Source: Betaproteobacteria bacterium HGW-Betaproteobacteria-18
GTDB lineage: Bacteria; Pseudomonadota; Gammaproteobacteria; Burkholderiales; Burkholderiaceae_C
Assembly: GCA_002842265.1 (NCBI GenBank)
Contig: PHCO01000004.1
Span: forward strand, 1 to 43,779
Reading direction: 5' to 3'
Length of the DNA: 43,779 bases
Below are positions 9,494-18,354 of the stretch, piece after piece. A model generated the notes under the pieces. It saw only the letters and a list, made by a program, of their open reading frames with translations. It ran no database searches and had not been told where the DNA came from. Every line of letters begins with the position of its first letter. Position 1 is the stretch's first letter. A program made the position numbers and the translations under genes.

Positions 9494-10933
9494 ATGAAAC
9501 ACAACGCACCTTCTTTTTTATCCCGTGACATGACCCGCTGGGGTGTTGCCGCCCTGATCTGGGCGACCCTGACAACGGCCAGTGCGCAAGCGCCCGGTGC
9601 GTCCGGGTCGCCGCCAGTCCAGGCCCGGCAGTTCACGCTGGCCAATGGCATGAGCCTGATCATCAAACCCGACCGGCGCGCGCCCACGGCCGTGCACATG
9701 CTGTGGCTGCGCGTGGGGTCGATGGATGAGGTGGATGGCAGCTCGGGAGTGGCGCATGTGCTGGAGCACATGTTGTTCAAAGGTACGCCTGCCGTGCCCG
9801 TGGGCGAGTTTTCGCGCCGTGTGGCTGCACTGGGTGGGCGCGACAACGCCTTTACCAGCCAAGACTACACCGGTTACTACCAACAAATCCCGTCCGCCAA
9901 ACTTGAAGATGTGATGCAGCTCGAAGCCGACCGGTTTGCCCATAACCAGTGGGCTGATGAAGAGTTCAATAAAGAGCTTGAAGTGGTCAAGGAAGAGCGC
10001 CGCATGCGCACCGAAGATAACCCGCGGGCGCTGCTGTATGAAGCACTCAATGCCACTGTATTTGTCGCGTCACCGTATCGCCGCCCGATCGTTGGCTGGA
10101 TGAGTGATATGGAAGCCCTGACGCCAGATGATGCCCGCGCTTTTTACCGGCGCTGGTATGTGCCGGCCAATGCTGCCGTGGTGGTGGCCGGTGATGTGGA
10201 TGTGGATGAGGTTCGCCGGCTTGCTGAAAAATACTACGGCAGTTTGCCGAGCCGGGCTGTTCCTGAGCGCAAGCCGCGCGTGGAACCTGCGCAAACGGGT
10301 CTCAAACGCATCGCTTTCAAAGCCCCGGCTGAACAAGCCATGGTGACGCTGGCTTTTAAAGTGCCGTCATTCCAGTCCTTCGAGGGCGGGCAGGACGAGA
10401 CCGATGCGCTGGCCCTGACCGTGCTGGCTGCGGTGCTGGACGGTTACAGCGGTGCCCGGCTGGAGCGCGCCCTGACCCAGGGGCCCAACCGGGTTGCCGA
10501 CAGCGCCGGGGCCGACAACGGCTTGTGGGGCCGTGGCCCGCAGTTGTTCACGTTGTCCGGTGTGCCAGCCCAGGGCAAAACGGCTGAACAGGTCGAGGCT
10601 GCGCTACGCGAGCAGGTGACGCGTGTTGCCATGGAGGGCGTGTCAGAGGCAGAACTCACCCGTGTCAAAACCCAGTGGGTGGCCAGCGCCGTTTACAAGC
10701 TCGACTCGGTGTTTAACCAGGCGCGTGAATTGGGCACCAGTTGGGTCCAGGGCCAGCCGCTTGATGCCAACGAGCGTTTGATCGAGCGCCTGCGCACCGT
10801 GACGGCAGATCAGGTCAGGGTGGTGGCTGGCAAATACTTTGGCGACGACCAGTTGACTGTGGCCCGGTTGATGCCCCAGCCCTTGAGCAAAGAACGCAAA
10901 CCGCGCACTGCCTCAGCCAGCGCCCGGCACTGA
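9494..10933 (+). CDS. M16 family zinc metallopeptidase (catalytic partner)
   Basis: A 479-residue insulinase-family (M16) peptidase with a predicted Sec signal peptide (hydrophobic stretch WGVAALIWATLTTASAQA), so probably periplasmic. The inverted zinc motif HVLEH is at residues 88-92 with the catalytic Glu91. The third zinc ligand is a Glu in VVKEERRMR (167 or 168), at the spacing expected for M16. The distal half carries the second M16 domain. Starts are uncertain: a GTG at 9476, this ATG, or an ATG at 9530 that would leave just the signal peptide. It is followed 21 bases later by a second M16 gene without the zinc motif, the usual two-subunit arrangement. Confidence 0.9.
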   Translation: MKHNAPSFLSRDMTRWGVAALIWATLTTASAQAPGASGSPPVQARQFTLANGMSLIIKPDRRAPTAVHMLWLRVGSMDEVDGSSGVAHVLEHMLFKGTPAVPVGEFSRRVAALGGRDNAFTSQDYTGYYQQIPSAKLEDVMQLEADRFAHNQWADEEFNKELEVVKEERRMRTEDNPRALLYEALNATVFVASPYRRPIVGWMSDMEALTPDDARAFYRRWYVPANAAVVVAGDVDVDEVRRLAEKYYGSLPSRAVPERKPRVEPAQTGLKRIAFKAPAEQAMVTLAFKVPSFQSFEGGQDETDALALTVLAAVLDGYSGARLERALTQGPNRVADSAGADNGLWGRGPQLFTLSGVPAQGKTAEQVEAALREQVTRVAMEGVSEAELTRVKTQWVASAVYKLDSVFNQARELGTSWVQGQPLDANERLIERLRTVTADQVRVVAGKYFGDDQLTVARLMPQPLSKERKPRTASASARH

Positions 10934-10954
10934 AACAGCCCTTGAATTAAATCC

Positions 10955-12340
10955 ATGATCACGCTAAAAAAAATAGTCAGTTACGTGCTGGCAACAGCCG
11001 CCACCAGTCTTTTTTACATGCATTCGTCAATGGCAGGCATTGCCATCGAGCACTGGACCCAGCCCAGTGGGGCCCAGGTGTTTCTGGCGCAAAGCCACGC
11101 CATTCCGATGGTCGATGTGCAGCTTGACTTTGATGCCGGCAGCCGCCGCGACCCCGCTAGCCAAGCCGGCCTGGCCAGCGTTACGGCCAGCATGAGCGGC
11201 ATGGGTGTGCTGGCCAATCCGGCGCGTGGCGAGCCGGCGCTGGATGAAAACGCGCTGGGCGAGGCCTGGGCTGACCTGGGCGCCAGCTTTGGCGGTCACG
11301 CCAGCAGCGACCGCATGAGCTTTGCCCTGCGCTCGCTCACCTATCCCGACTTGCTGGCCAGAGCGGTGCATTTGGCCGCGCGACAATTGGCCGCGCCAGC
11401 CTTCCCGGCCGACATCTGGCAGCGCGAGCGTGAAACCATGAGCGCTGCCATCAAGGAAGCCAACACGCGCCCGGCCACGCTGGCGCAGCGCGCTTTTGAC
11501 CAGGCTGTGTTTGGCTCGCACCCTTATGGCTATGACACCACCGAGGACAGCTTGAGGCGCATTGAGGTGACGCACATGGCTGCCCTTTACCGTCAGCTGA
11601 TTCAACCGTGCCGTGTCAAGGTGACCGTTGTCGGGGCGCTCACCCGTGCGCAAGCGGATGCGCTGGTGGCGCAACTGCTCTCCAGGCTGGCGGATTCGGC
11701 GACAACAGCACCCGCTGCGTTATCTCAATGCCTGGCGCTACCCGTGGTGGCGGAAGTGGCACCACTGACCCAGGCCAGCGAGCAGCACATCGCTTTTGAC
11801 TCGGCACAAGCGCATGTGCTGCTGGGCCAGCCTGGCTACAAACGCAATGACCCTGATTTTTTTGCCCTATTCGTCGGTAATTACATTTTGGGTGGCGGTG
11901 GTTTTGTGTCACGTCTGACCACGGAGGTGCGTGAAAAACGGGGCCTGAGCTACAGCGTCTATAGCTACTTTTCTCCCGGGCTGCATGCGGGTGCTTTCAC
12001 CATTGGCCTGCAAACCCGCCCGGATCAGGCCGATCAGGCGCTGCAAGTCTCGCGCGATGTGCTGGCCCGCTTTGTCACCGACGGCCCCGCCGAGGCTGAA
12101 CTCCAGGCCGCCAAGGACAACCTGATCGGTGGCTTTGCCTTGCGTCTGGACAGTAACCGCAAACTGCTCGACAACGTGGCCAATATCGCCTGGAATGAGC
12201 TGCCTTTGAACTACCTTGACGCCTGGACGCAGCGCGTGCAACAGATCACGGTGGCTGACATCAAGGCTGCATTCCAGCGCAAGCTTCAGCCCGGGAAGAT
12301 GGTGACTGTGGTGCTGGGTGGAACCGGGGCAACACGGTAG
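10955..12340 (+). CDS. M16 family peptidase-like protein, non-catalytic partner
   Basis: A 461-residue M16-fold protein with an N-terminal signal peptide (hydrophobic run up to about residue 27, MAGIAIEH). Where the first gene has HVLEH, this one reads ASVTASMSGMG, so the zinc ligands and catalytic Glu are missing. The C-terminal M16 motif REKRGLSYSVYSYF, which in two-chain M16 peptidases contributes the Arg/Tyr pair to the partner's active site, is kept. The pair therefore looks like an alpha/beta heterodimer resembling mitochondrial processing peptidase. Substrate unknown. It ends about 40 bases before rsmD and is probably in one transcript with it. Confidence 0.9.
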   Translation: MITLKKIVSYVLATAATSLFYMHSSMAGIAIEHWTQPSGAQVFLAQSHAIPMVDVQLDFDAGSRRDPASQAGLASVTASMSGMGVLANPARGEPALDENALGEAWADLGASFGGHASSDRMSFALRSLTYPDLLARAVHLAARQLAAPAFPADIWQRERETMSAAIKEANTRPATLAQRAFDQAVFGSHPYGYDTTEDSLRRIEVTHMAALYRQLIQPCRVKVTVVGALTRAQADALVAQLLSRLADSATTAPAALSQCLALPVVAEVAPLTQASEQHIAFDSAQAHVLLGQPGYKRNDPDFFALFVGNYILGGGGFVSRLTTEVREKRGLSYSVYSYFSPGLHAGAFTIGLQTRPDQADQALQVSRDVLARFVTDGPAEAELQAAKDNLIGGFALRLDSNRKLLDNVANIAWNELPLNYLDAWTQRVQQITVADIKAAFQRKLQPGKMVTVVLGGTGATR

Positions 12341-12380
12341 GAGATGCCCGGTCAGGGTTCCCGCGGGTAAGATGCGGCGC

Positions 12381-13016
12381 ATGAAGCGAACCCCAGCCCC
12401 AACCAAGCCCCGTCCACCGCGCCCACGGGCGGTGCAAAGCCATGAAGTGCGCATCATCGGTGGTCAGTACAAGCGCAGCAAACTGCAGGTGGCTGACAAA
12501 CCCGGTTTGCGCCCAACACCCGATCGGGTGCGCGAAACCCTGTTCAACTGGCTGGGGCAAGACCTGAGCGGCTGGCGCTGTCTGGATGCGTTTGCCGGAA
12601 CGGGTGCGCTGGGCTTTGAAGCGGCCTCACGCGGCGCAGCGCAAGTGTTGCTGGTCGAACATGATGCCGCGCTGGTCGCGCAACTCAAACGCGTGCAGGA
12701 GCAGCTCAAGGCGACCGCAGTGCAAGTGATCCGGGGCGATGCCGTCGCTGCATTGCGCCATGCACCCGCTGGCAGCCTGGAGCTGGTATTTCTGGATCCT
12801 CCGTTTGATTCAGCCCTGTTTGAGTCGGCTGTGCAGGCGGCTGTGCCAGTGCTGGCAGTCGCCGGTTTTCTGTATCTGGAAGCCCCAAAGCGCTGGTCTG
12901 ATGCCCAACTGCTGGCGTTGGGTTTGCAAGCGCATCGTTACCTCCGGGCGGGCTTGGTGCATGCGCATCTGCTCAGGCGCCTTGACCCAACTCCAGCGCC
13001 AGCGCCAGCGGGTTGA
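12381..13016 (+). CDS. rsmD: 16S rRNA (guanine966-N2)-methyltransferase RsmD
   Basis: RsmD methylates G966 of 16S rRNA during 30S assembly. The SAM-binding motif is DAFAGTGALGFEAASRGA, the catalytic NPPY-like motif is LDPPFD, and the RNA-binding opening VRIIGGQYKRSKLQV...RPTPDRVRETLFNWL is characteristic. The N-terminus is rich in Pro, Arg and Lys. ATGs at 12372 and 12381 are both possible; I list the second (211 residues). A GTG further up would run into the previous gene. rsmD next to coaD is a widespread gene pair. Confidence 0.94.
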   Translation: MKRTPAPTKPRPPRPRAVQSHEVRIIGGQYKRSKLQVADKPGLRPTPDRVRETLFNWLGQDLSGWRCLDAFAGTGALGFEAASRGAAQVLLVEHDAALVAQLKRVQEQLKATAVQVIRGDAVAALRHAPAGSLELVFLDPPFDSALFESAVQAAVPVLAVAGFLYLEAPKRWSDAQLLALGLQAHRYLRAGLVHAHLLRRLDPTPAPAPAG

Positions 13017-13052
13017 TAATACCCAGATGTCAACTGATACGCACTATTTGCC

Positions 13053-13559
13053 ATGGCCAATGATCTGATCGCCGTCTATCCGGGCACCTTTGATCCGATC
13101 ACGCTGGGCCATGAAGACGTGGTGCGTCGCGCGGCCCAGTTGTTTGGTCATATCATCGTGGCGGTGGCGGCCGGGCACCACAAAAAGGCCATGTTTTCAC
13201 TGGAGGAACGCATGGCCATGGCACGTGATGCGGTCAAGGCTTATCCCAATGTGCAAGTGGAAAGTTTTGACGGTTTGATGCGTGACTTTGTGGTCACACG
13301 CGGTGCCAAAGCGATGGTGCGCGGTTTGCGTGCCGTGACCGACTTTGATTACGAATTTCAATTGGCCGGCATGAACCGCAGCCTGATGCCCGATGTTGAA
13401 ACCGTGTTTTTGACCCCCGGCGACAAGTTTCAGTTTATTTCCAGCACCTTTGTGCGCGAAATTGCCACACTGGGCGGCGAAGTGGATAAATTTGTCTCGC
13501 CAGGCGTGAACCAGCGGCTGCTGGAAAAAGTGCGCAGTCTGGCTGGCACCAATCCCTGA
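13053..13559 (+). CDS. coaD: Phosphopantetheine adenylyltransferase CoaD
   Basis: CoaD adenylates 4'-phosphopantetheine, giving dephospho-CoA, the substrate of CoaE. The 168-residue length is standard. The nucleotidyltransferase motif GTFDPITLGH (residues 11-20, T-x-G-H) and the second motif ISSTFVREIA are intact, and RGLRAVTDFDYEFQLAGMNR, a run typical of bacterial PPAT, is present. It lies 36 bases after rsmD and 16 bases before the universal stress gene. Confidence 0.97.
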   Translation: MANDLIAVYPGTFDPITLGHEDVVRRAAQLFGHIIVAVAAGHHKKAMFSLEERMAMARDAVKAYPNVQVESFDGLMRDFVVTRGAKAMVRGLRAVTDFDYEFQLAGMNRSLMPDVETVFLTPGDKFQFISSTFVREIATLGGEVDKFVSPGVNQRLLEKVRSLAGTNP

Positions 13560-13575
13560 ATTTCTGGAGAAAAAA

Positions 13576-14031
13576 ATGAAGATACTTTTGCCTTTTGATG
13601 GTTCGGATGTGGCCCTGGAAGCCGTGCGTTTCGTCATGCGCATGGCGGCTGAGGGCCTGCAGACCAGCGTGGTGCTGGCCAATGTGCAGGAACCCGCCAG
13701 TCTGTATGAGTTGATGGTGGCGCATGACCCCCTGGTGATCGAGCAGGTCAGTGCTGCTGCGGGGGCCAATACTTTGCAGGCAGCGCAGGCGCTGCTGGAT
13801 GCAGCGGGTCTGGTTTACGAGGTAGAAGTGGCCTCAGGGGACCCGGCGCACACGCTGGTGGATATTCTGGAAAACTACGGTTGCGAACTGGTGGTGATGG
13901 GCGCCAGCGGCACCAGTGCCTTGCGTAGTGCCATGCTGGGCTCGGTCTCCAACGAGGTGCTGCATGCCGCCGGTGTGCCGGTGATGATTGTCAAGGGCGC
14001 AGAACAAGGCAATGCTGACATCACGGAATAA
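13576..14031 (+). CDS. Universal stress protein, UspA family
   Basis: A single-domain Usp of 151 residues. The ATP-binding signature G-2x-G-9x-G-S is present as GASG...LGSVS, so this is an ATP-binding type. The N-terminal KILLPFDGSDVALEAVRF is typical. A clear ribosome site (CTGGAGAAAAAA) precedes the ATG. It follows coaD by 16 bases and is likely in the same transcript. Role beyond stress or growth-arrest adaptation cannot be inferred. Confidence 0.93.
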   Translation: MKILLPFDGSDVALEAVRFVMRMAAEGLQTSVVLANVQEPASLYELMVAHDPLVIEQVSAAAGANTLQAAQALLDAAGLVYEVEVASGDPAHTLVDILENYGCELVVMGASGTSALRSAMLGSVSNEVLHAAGVPVMIVKGAEQGNADITE

Positions 14032-14079
14032 GCCGAACTTTTAAAATCAGGGTTTTCTTACTTTTGCCTGATTGCGCTT

Positions 14080-14349
14080 ATGGCCCTGTGGATCACTGAC
14101 GAATGCATCAACTGCGATGTTTGCGAGCCGGAGTGCCCCAATGAGGCCATTTACATGGGGCAGGAAATCTATGAGATTGACCCCCATAAATGCACTGAAT
14201 GTGTCGGCCATTTTGACGAGCCGCAATGCGTGCAGGTTTGCCCGGTGAACTGCATCCCGGTGAATCCGGATTTTGTCGAAGACCAGGAAACCCTGTGGCA
14301 GAAGTACCGGCGATTGCAAGCCCTGGGTACGCTTGTTCAAACGCCCTGA
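14080..14349 (+). CDS. YfhL-type 2[4Fe-4S] ferredoxin
   Basis: An 89-residue low-potential ferredoxin. Cluster I ligands are Cys9, 12, 15 and 54, and cluster II ligands Cys38, 41, 50 and 19. The spacing C-x2-C-x8-C-x3-C in the second half is the insertion typical of Allochromatium (Alvin)-type ferredoxins, and an extra Cys58 is present. It is an electron carrier in the cytoplasm. Placement next to coaD and the Usp gene is common in Burkholderiales. A 7-bp inverted repeat (14045-14051 with 14067-14073) lies just upstream without a T tract. It ends 7 bases from the convergent DUF4124 gene. Confidence 0.94.
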   Translation: MALWITDECINCDVCEPECPNEAIYMGQEIYEIDPHKCTECVGHFDEPQCVQVCPVNCIPVNPDFVEDQETLWQKYRRLQALGTLVQTP

Positions 14350-14356
14350 GTTTGGC

Positions 14357-14803
14357 TCAAGCTGGTTTTTTTGCTTTCTTCTTCGACTTCTTTTTGCGCA
14401 TCACCAACTTATCGCCGCCTGGGGTTGCGGCGATAAAGGTTTCTGGTTTTTTGTGCTTGGGCTGTGCCCGTTTGGGGGCCAGGGTGGTGAGACTGTTTGC
14501 GCCGGGTTCGGACTTGTCTGGGGCGCTTGAGGCGATGGGCCGGTTGCCTGCCAGCAGGCGTTGTTCTTCTGCCAGTCGTTCTTGCTCCATGGTTTTGGCG
14601 ATCAGGGCAACATTTTGGATGGCTGCATCCGTCTGTAATTTTTGCTCTGGTTGACGTGAATCATTCAGATTCATGGGCTGCGCACCCGGGCAGGGTACTT
14701 GATTGTAAGAATTGCCACATCGGTAAATGGTTTGGGCTTGCACCCTCCACGCCAAGGCGACACCAGCGATCAGGAATATGGTTTGCAGGCGAAGTTTTCG
14801 CAT
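14357..14803 (-). CDS. DUF4124-like secreted protein with lysine-rich tail
   Basis: The start is set at the ATG at 14803, where an AGGGGA ribosome site lies 5 bases upstream and an N-terminal signal peptide begins (MRKLRLQTIFLIAGVALAWR, then VQAQ). The mature part opens with TIYRCGNSYNQVPCPGAQ, the DUF4124 pattern with a cysteine pair. A charged, probably helical stretch follows (QTDAAIQNVALIAKTMEQER), and the protein ends in a very basic tail (MRKKKSKKKAKKPA). The 148-residue product is probably periplasmic. Function unknown. It is the last gene of the long TPR-lolB-...-pth run. Confidence 0.8.
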   Translation of the reverse strand: MRKLRLQTIFLIAGVALAWRVQAQTIYRCGNSYNQVPCPGAQPMNLNDSRQPEQKLQTDAAIQNVALIAKTMEQERLAEEQRLLAGNRPIASSAPDKSEPGANSLTTLAPKRAQPKHKKPETFIAATPGGDKLVMRKKKSKKKAKKPA

Positions 14804-14849
14804 CAGAGTCCCCTTTTGCTCCTGGCAGGGTGGAGCATGGTGAAGCGTA

Positions 14850-15488
14850 TCACGTGTCGCTGGGTATGCGCACCGAAGCTGCGGTAGCCGGTGGTTTTGG
14901 GTTGTTGGGTCGGGGCGGTTTGCTGGTGTGCACCAGGCGCGTCGCCTGCTCCATGTCGCCAGATAAAAACTGAGGCACGGCTTTGAGGGCGCGATCAACC
15001 GCCTGATCCATGGCGATGCGGTGTTCCAACGATGGTTTTTTAAGAACCCAGTGAACCACCTCTGCTTTGTTGCCAGGATGGCCAATACCCAGGCGAAGCC
15101 GCCAGTATTGGTCGCTGCCCAATTGTGCGTGAATGTCGCGCAGGCCGTTGTGACCGGCGTGGCTGCCGCCCAATTTGAGTTTGACTTCGCCTGGGGCAAT
15201 GTCCAGATCATCATGGGCAACCAGGATTTCCTGCGGTGTGATCTTGAAAAAATTGGCTAAGGCAGCCACTGACTTGCCGCTTAAATTCATGAAGGTTTGC
15301 GGTGCCAACAACCAGACAGACTGCCCATGGAAGCTGGTACGCGCGACCAAACCGTGGTAACTTTTATCAGGCATCAAAGTCACTTTGAGTTCGCGTGCCA
15401 ACGCCTCCAACCACCAAAAACCGGCGTTATGGCGGGTCTGTTCGTAATCCGGACCTGGATTACCGAGCCCTACAAAAAGTCTGATCAT
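14850..15488 (-). CDS. pth: Peptidyl-tRNA hydrolase Pth
   Basis: Pth frees tRNA from dropped-off peptidyl-tRNA. From the ATG at 15488 (212 residues) the protein starts [11 protein letters not shown], with Asn10 and the catalytic His20 in QTRHNAGF. The conserved [11 protein letters not shown] and [13 protein letters not shown] follow. An in-frame ATG 18 bases upstream would add MFNNAN, which the family lacks. The last 30 residues are Pro/Ser/Thr-rich and not conserved. A strong terminator lies between rplY and pth, so pth may depend on read-through or its own promoter. Confidence 0.96.
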   Translation of the reverse strand: MIRLFVGLGNPGPDYEQTRHNAGFWWLEALARELKVTLMPDKSYHGLVARTSFHGQSVWLLAPQTFMNLSGKSVAALANFFKITPQEILVAHDDLDIAPGEVKLKLGGSHAGHNGLRDIHAQLGSDQYWRLRLGIGHPGNKAEVVHWVLKKPSLEHRIAMDQAVDRALKAVPQFLSGDMEQATRLVHTSKPPRPNNPKPPATAASVRIPSDT

Positions 15489-15513
15489 GTTGGCATTATT
15501 GAACAATTACAGG

Positions 15514-15545
15514 CAAAAAAAGGGCTCACCGTGGGTGAGCCCTTT
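15514..15545 (-). terminator. Rho-independent terminator after rplY
   Basis: Read on the minus strand, a perfect 12-bp stem (AAAGGGCTCACC at 15534-15545 with its complement at 15519-15530, 3-base loop) is followed by a T run. It lies 20 bases after the rplY stop and 26 bases before pth. Confidence 0.9.
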
Positions 15546-15564
15546 GGGATAAGCGCTGAAAGGC

Positions 15565-16230
15565 TTATTTCTTGTTCGCTTTTTCTGCCGGTTTGGCGGC
15601 AGCCTTTGCGGCTGGCTTGGCAACAGCTTCAGCAGCCGGTTCGGCTGCTGCGGCGACTGGCTCGGCGCCAGCGACGGCGACCACAGAAACCACGACCGGG
15701 TTTTTGTCGCTGCCGTGCTTGACCACAGACACGCCTTTGGGCAAGCTAATTTCAGCCAGGTGCAGGGAAGAGCCCTTTTTCAGGCCGCTCAGGTCCACCT
15801 TGATGAATTCAGGCAGGTCGCCCGGCAGACACAGCACGTCAATTTCACTGATCACGTGGTTGGCAATGCAGCCCTCAGTCTTGATGGCAGGCGAGTTTTC
15901 ATCACCGAAAAAGTGCAATGGCACCTTCATGTGCAGCTTGGTGTTGGCATCGACACGTTGAAAGTCCACGTGCAAAATGAGCTGTTTGAATGGGTGAACC
16001 TGCACGTCGCGCAGCAAAACAGGGCTGCTGGCGTCACCAATTTCCATGGTCAATACGCTGGAGTGGAAGGCTTCTTTTTTCAGCGCATGCCACAGGGCGT
16101 TGTGATCGATTTCGATCACTTGGGGGGGCGTTGTGCCACCATAAACGATACCGGGCGTGCGACCGGTGATGCGCAGACGGCGGCTCGCACCCGTACCCTG
16201 CTTGGAACGCTCAAAAGCGGTAAATTTCAT
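15565..16230 (-). CDS. rplY: 50S ribosomal protein bL25, CTC (long) form
   Basis: bL25 binds 5S rRNA. The start at 16230 has a good ribosome site (CCAGGAGTTAGCA) and gives [20 protein letters not shown], the expected opening; a longer reading frame adds an unconserved 25 residues. At 221 residues it is the long CTC form with an N-terminal 5S-binding domain (to about residue 95) and a TL5-type beta domain ([21 protein letters not shown]). It ends in an Ala/Lys tail with [22 protein letters not shown]-type repeats. Order prs-rplY-pth is conserved in betaproteobacteria. Confidence 0.96.
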   Translation of the reverse strand: MKFTAFERSKQGTGASRRLRITGRTPGIVYGGTTPPQVIEIDHNALWHALKKEAFHSSVLTMEIGDASSPVLLRDVQVHPFKQLILHVDFQRVDANTKLHMKVPLHFFGDENSPAIKTEGCIANHVISEIDVLCLPGDLPEFIKVDLSGLKKGSSLHLAEISLPKGVSVVKHGSDKNPVVVSVVAVAGAEPVAAAAEPAAEAVAKPAAKAAAKPAEKANKK

Positions 16231-16276
16231 TGCTAACTCCTGGAAGGGCCCACCGCGACCAGCGGTACCCTGATTG

Positions 16277-16308
16277 AAAAAACCGGGCACCTTTGACGGC
16301 GGCACCGG
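16277..16308 (-). terminator. Possible weak terminator/attenuator between prs and rplY
   Basis: Read on the minus strand, an imperfect stem (CCGGTGCC with GGTGCCCGG, one bulge and two wobble pairs) runs into six Ts. It lies in the prs-rplY gap. Its strength is uncertain, so it could be an attenuator rather than a full stop. Confidence 0.45.
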
Positions 16309-16323
16309 CGACTTGAAATCCGA

Positions 16324-17301
16324 TCAGAAAAGGTTTTCCTGATCAGAAAAAAAACTCATCACCGACTTGCCCTTGGCAATGCGTTGAATGGTCTCGCCAA
16401 TGAGCGGCGCCACACTGAGCTGGCGGATCTTGGGGCAGGCCATGGCCGCGGCCGACAGCGGAATGGTGTTGGTAACGACCACTTCATCGAGTGCCGCACC
16501 GGTGGTGATGCGTTCAATGGCCGGACCTGAAAAAATGGGGTGGGTGCAATAGGCATACACCTTTTTGGCGCCGCGCTCTTTCAGTACTTCAGCGGCTTTG
16601 ACCAAAGTCCCGGCAGTGTCAATCATGTCGTCCATGATGACGCAGTTGCGGCCATCAATTTCGCCGATCACGTGCATCACTTCGCTGACATTGGCCTTGG
16701 GGCGGCGCTTGTCGATGATGGCCAGATCACAGTTCAGTTGCTTGGCCAGCGCCCTGGCACGCACCACGCCACCGACATCGGGTGACACCACAATCAGATC
16801 GTCGTAATTTTTTTGACGCAAGTCACCCAATAAAACGGGAGATGCGTAAATGTTGTCCACCGGAATATCAAAAAACCCCTGAATCTGGTCGGCATGCAGG
16901 TCCATGGTCAGGACCCGTGCCACGCCCACGGCTTGCAACATGTTGGCCACCACTTTGGCTGAAATTGGCACGCGACTGGAGCGCGGACGGCGATCTTGCC
17001 GCGCATAACCAAAGTAGGGGATGACAGCGCTGATGCGTTCAGCGGAAGCCCGTTTGAGAGCGTCCACCATGATCAGCAGTTCCATCAGGTTCTCGTTGGT
17101 GGGTGCGCAAGTGCTTTGCACCACAAAGACATCGCGGGCCCGCACGTTTTGCTTGATCTCAACGGTGACTTCGCCGTCCGAGAAACGGCCGACTTCTGCA
17201 TCACCCAGGCCAATGTGGAGGTAATGCGCAATGTCATTGGCCAGGACGGGATTGGCATTGCCTGTGAAAACCATGAAATCAGGGGTTTGTTCGGCGTGCA
17301 T
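16324..17301 (-). CDS. prs: Ribose-phosphate pyrophosphokinase Prs
   Basis: Prs makes PRPP from ribose 5-phosphate and ATP for nucleotide, His and Trp synthesis. The 325-residue length is close to the usual 315. Motifs are the flexible loop region [18 protein letters not shown], the signature [20 protein letters not shown] and the PRPP loop [18 protein letters not shown] ribosome site precedes the ATG at 17301; an internal ATG nine codons on (MVFTGNANP) is closer to the start in many homologues. tRNA-Gln lies directly upstream on the same strand. Confidence 0.96.
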   Translation of the reverse strand: MHAEQTPDFMVFTGNANPVLANDIAHYLHIGLGDAEVGRFSDGEVTVEIKQNVRARDVFVVQSTCAPTNENLMELLIMVDALKRASAERISAVIPYFGYARQDRRPRSSRVPISAKVVANMLQAVGVARVLTMDLHADQIQGFFDIPVDNIYASPVLLGDLRQKNYDDLIVVSPDVGGVVRARALAKQLNCDLAIIDKRRPKANVSEVMHVIGEIDGRNCVIMDDMIDTAGTLVKAAEVLKERGAKKVYAYCTHPIFSGPAIERITTGAALDEVVVTNTIPLSAAAMACPKIRQLSVAPLIGETIQRIAKGKSVMSFFSDQENLF

Positions 17302-17363
17302 GGAAATCCCAACTTATGAATCGCTGTGTCAGTTTCATGTCACATTTGGACATGTGTAAATTT

Positions 17364-17440
17364 TGGCAGGGGAGGAAGGATTCGAACCTTCGCATGCTGG
17401 AATCAAAATCCAGTGCCTTAACCAGCTTGGCGACTCCCCT
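17364..17440 (-). tRNA. tRNA-Gln (anticodon TTG)
   Basis: The minus strand folds as a complete tRNA: acceptor AGGGGAG with CTCCCCT, anticodon arm CTGGA-TTTTGAT-TCCAG with TTG at 17404-17406, T arm GAAGG-TTCGAAT-CCTTC, discriminator G and encoded CCA. It sits between ispE and prs, the conserved position in betaproteobacteria. Confidence 0.97.
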
Positions 17441-17479
17441 ACACGGGTTGAACATGAGACATGCTCAACCGATAACTCA

Positions 17480-18313
17480 CTATGCAGCCCAACCCTGAAG
17501 CGGATGAGCTGCCAAATTTTGGCATTGTTTGATCTGGAAACCGGCATCATTGCCAATTTCAAAATCTCCCACGATCCGTGCAAACACAGCGCTTCCTGAA
17601 CCTGTCATTCTGCCATTTAACCCGCGCTCACTGCACCAGGAAAGTGCCTGCGTCACAGAGGGGCAAAGTAACTGAGCAACAGCTTGCAAGTCGTTATGGC
17701 CAAAGCCAAATGCGTTTGCAGCGAAGTCCAAGATTGTAGCGGTTTTGGTGTCTTTTTTTAAAGCAGGATGTGAAAAAATTCGCTGGGTTTGCAGGCCATC
17801 CTGGGGTTTGACAACCACAAAACTGGCTTGTTCAAGTGTGATGGGCGTCATCTGTTCACCAATACCGCTCACCCAGGCGTTGTAGCCATTTAAAAAGAAG
17901 GGCACGTCGGCACCCAGTTGCAAGCCGATTTGCTTGAGCTGTGACAGGCTCAGGTTGAGTTGCCACAAACGGTTGAGAGCCAACAGGGTAGAGGCCGCAT
18001 CAGACGAACCGCCACCCAGCCCGGCCTGCTCCGGAATGGTTTTGGCAATGCCAATGTGAACGCCATGGGATGTGCCGCTGATGGTTTGCAAGGCTCTGGC
18101 GGCGCGAACGATCAGGTCATCAGCGGGCAGCGCAGTGGTCAGGTCTTCGCGGCTGATGGCACGGTCGGGGCGCAAGTCAAAGTGCAGCGTGTCGCACCAG
18201 TTGATCAGCATGAACACCGATTCCAGCAAATGGTAGCCGTCGGTCCGGCGGCCTACGATGTGCAAAAACAGGTTGAGTTTTGCCGGTGCCGGAATATCAA
18301 ACAAGGATTTCAT
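17480..18313 (-). CDS. ispE: 4-diphosphocytidyl-2-C-methyl-D-erythritol kinase IspE
   Basis: IspE phosphorylates CDP-methylerythritol in the MEP isoprenoid pathway. GHMP-kinase motifs are clear: PAPAKLNLFLHIVGRRTDGYH at the N-terminus and the ATP loop PEQAGLGGGSSDAAS. The C-terminal glycine motif MTGSGSAVFAR is present. The 277 residues are full length. It lies 41 bases after lolB and 39 bases before tRNA-Gln, so tRNA and kinase are probably on one transcript. Confidence 0.96.
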   Translation of the reverse strand: MKSLFDIPAPAKLNLFLHIVGRRTDGYHLLESVFMLINWCDTLHFDLRPDRAISREDLTTALPADDLIVRAARALQTISGTSHGVHIGIAKTIPEQAGLGGGSSDAASTLLALNRLWQLNLSLSQLKQIGLQLGADVPFFLNGYNAWVSGIGEQMTPITLEQASFVVVKPQDGLQTQRIFSHPALKKDTKTATILDFAANAFGFGHNDLQAVAQLLCPSVTQALSWCSERGLNGRMTGSGSAVFARIVGDFEIGNDAGFQIKQCQNLAAHPLQGWAA

Positions 18314-18354
18314 GAAAATTCTGTAGGCTCAGATCTGGCACCGGATGCAGTGGT

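Noticed and set aside
14045-14073. Inverted repeat AATCAGG/CCTGATT before the ferredoxin gene as a terminator
   Set aside because: Only 7 bp with a 15-base loop and no T tract.
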